Shown: one piece after another, positions 63,800 to 64,000 of the stretch
Layout of the letters: each line of letters starts with the position of its first letter
Numbering within the stretch: the first letter of the stretch is position 1
DNA from: Vibrio sp. S9_S30
GTDB lineage: Bacteria > Pseudomonadota > Gammaproteobacteria > Enterobacterales > Vibrionaceae
Assembly: GCF_014694455.1 (NCBI RefSeq)
Contig: NZ_JAAUWT010000003.1
Coordinates: 308,795-372,794 of the forward strand
Length of the DNA: 64,000 nt
Reading direction: 5' to 3'
Notes under the pieces: model-generated
Told to the model about the DNA's origin: nothing
Seen by the model: only the letters and a program-made list of their open reading frames with translations
The model's database searches: none
Made by a program: the position numbers and the translations under genes

Positions 63800-64000
63800 T
63801 TAACAGCGTGCGGCTCTTTTCTTATGTGGATACCGGGGAGCCTTATACAGAACAACCCGAGGAAAAGGCTTCCTCTTTCTTTTCTTGGGTAAAATGAGTC
63901 GCTTACCACTTTCTCTTAGGTTCTGTAGTTTCTTTGGTACAGTTCCTGAGGTTCGTCCTGAACACCACAAAAACTCATCTTGAATCAGCCTTAACGCATT
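63800..64000 (-). mobile_element. IS4-family transposase, C-terminal 66 residues (runs off the right edge)
   Basis: The minus-strand frame is open from the window edge to a stop at 63800-63802. It reads NALRLIQDEFLWCSGRTSGT and then a strongly basic tail with LPKKRKRKPFPRVV and YPHKKRAARC, which I recognise as the C-terminus of IS4-like transposases. Catalytic residues lie beyond the window. The element end should lie within the next 100 bp to the left (63700-63760), but I could not fix the inverted repeat. Confidence 0.75.

Noticed and set aside
1..64000. tRNA or rRNA genes
   Set aside because: No cloverleaf-like TTCRA arm with an acceptor stem, nor any rRNA segment, was recognised while reading both strands.

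Overview
The window looks like a chromosomal segment of a marine gammaproteobacterium of the Vibrionaceae (Vibrio or a close relative). The reasons are the zwf-pgl-gnd order, a TfoX/TfoY-type competence regulator, a TRAP transporter, an Aer-like chemoreceptor, and two copies of a 22-bp intergenic motif (tacccaagt...gatgc) that I associate with Vibrio genomes. In Vibrio cholerae the zwf-pgl-gnd genes lie on chromosome II, so a second-chromosome origin is possible, but that is inference.

Layout. 0-12 kb: the 6-phosphogluconate/pentose phosphate operon (zwf, pgl, gnd cut by the left edge), a small-molecule kinase-like gene, a PilZ c-di-GMP receptor, a cold-shock protein, an scsB-scsD-scsC thiol-redox/copper-tolerance operon, an EamA exporter and a degenerate EAL-domain gene. 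12.5-13.5 kb: an outer-membrane porin. 13.9-20.5 kb: the highlight, a complete omega-ester peptide (graspetide, microviridin/marinostatin type) cluster. It has a precursor with two tandem cores, a decayed precursor, a third precursor with one core, two ATP-grasp ligases that resemble the lactam-forming and ester-forming microviridin ligases, an HlyD-type adaptor, and an ABC exporter with a C39 leader peptidase.

20.5-28.8 kb: an EamA exporter, then a LysR regulator, a DUF1445 protein, a TRAP transporter (DctP, Q, M) and pxpABC, which together read as an uptake and hydrolysis module for 5-oxoproline (pyroglutamate). 28.9-36.5 kb: a mixed accessory stretch with a chloramphenicol-phosphotransferase-like gene, a chloramphenicol-acetyltransferase-like gene, a HAD pseudogene, a frameshifted lipoprotein gene, GNAT and RDD proteins, a LysE/AraC pair, a COG3650-like secreted protein, an SRAP protein and tfoX. 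36.6-39.4 kb: a TSUP exporter, a TauD-type dioxygenase and a divergent LysR regulator. 39.5-43 kb: an exported amidohydrolase and an Aer-like receptor.

43.2-55.4 kb: a one-directional nitrate assimilation island (nasA, cobA, a YbiB-like gene, an ANTAR regulator of NasT type, nrtABD-like ABC transporter, nirB, nirD). Terminator-like hairpins lie in the leaders of nasA and of the nrt-nir operon, which fits antitermination by the ANTAR protein. 55.8-64 kb: a membrane protein, a polymorphic-toxin remnant (AHH nuclease interrupted by an in-frame TGA, with an Imm11-type immunity gene), a truncated glycosyltransferase, a GNAT, a CAP-domain lipoprotein, a nucleotidyltransferase that runs into a heptanucleotide repeat, a zinc-ribbon rhomboid protease, a beta-hydroxyacid dehydrogenase, and the 3' end of an IS4-family transposase at the right edge.

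A theme of the window is short tandem repeats (units of 7, 9, 15, 16, 18, 19 and 22 bp). Several lie inside or at the ends of coding sequences.
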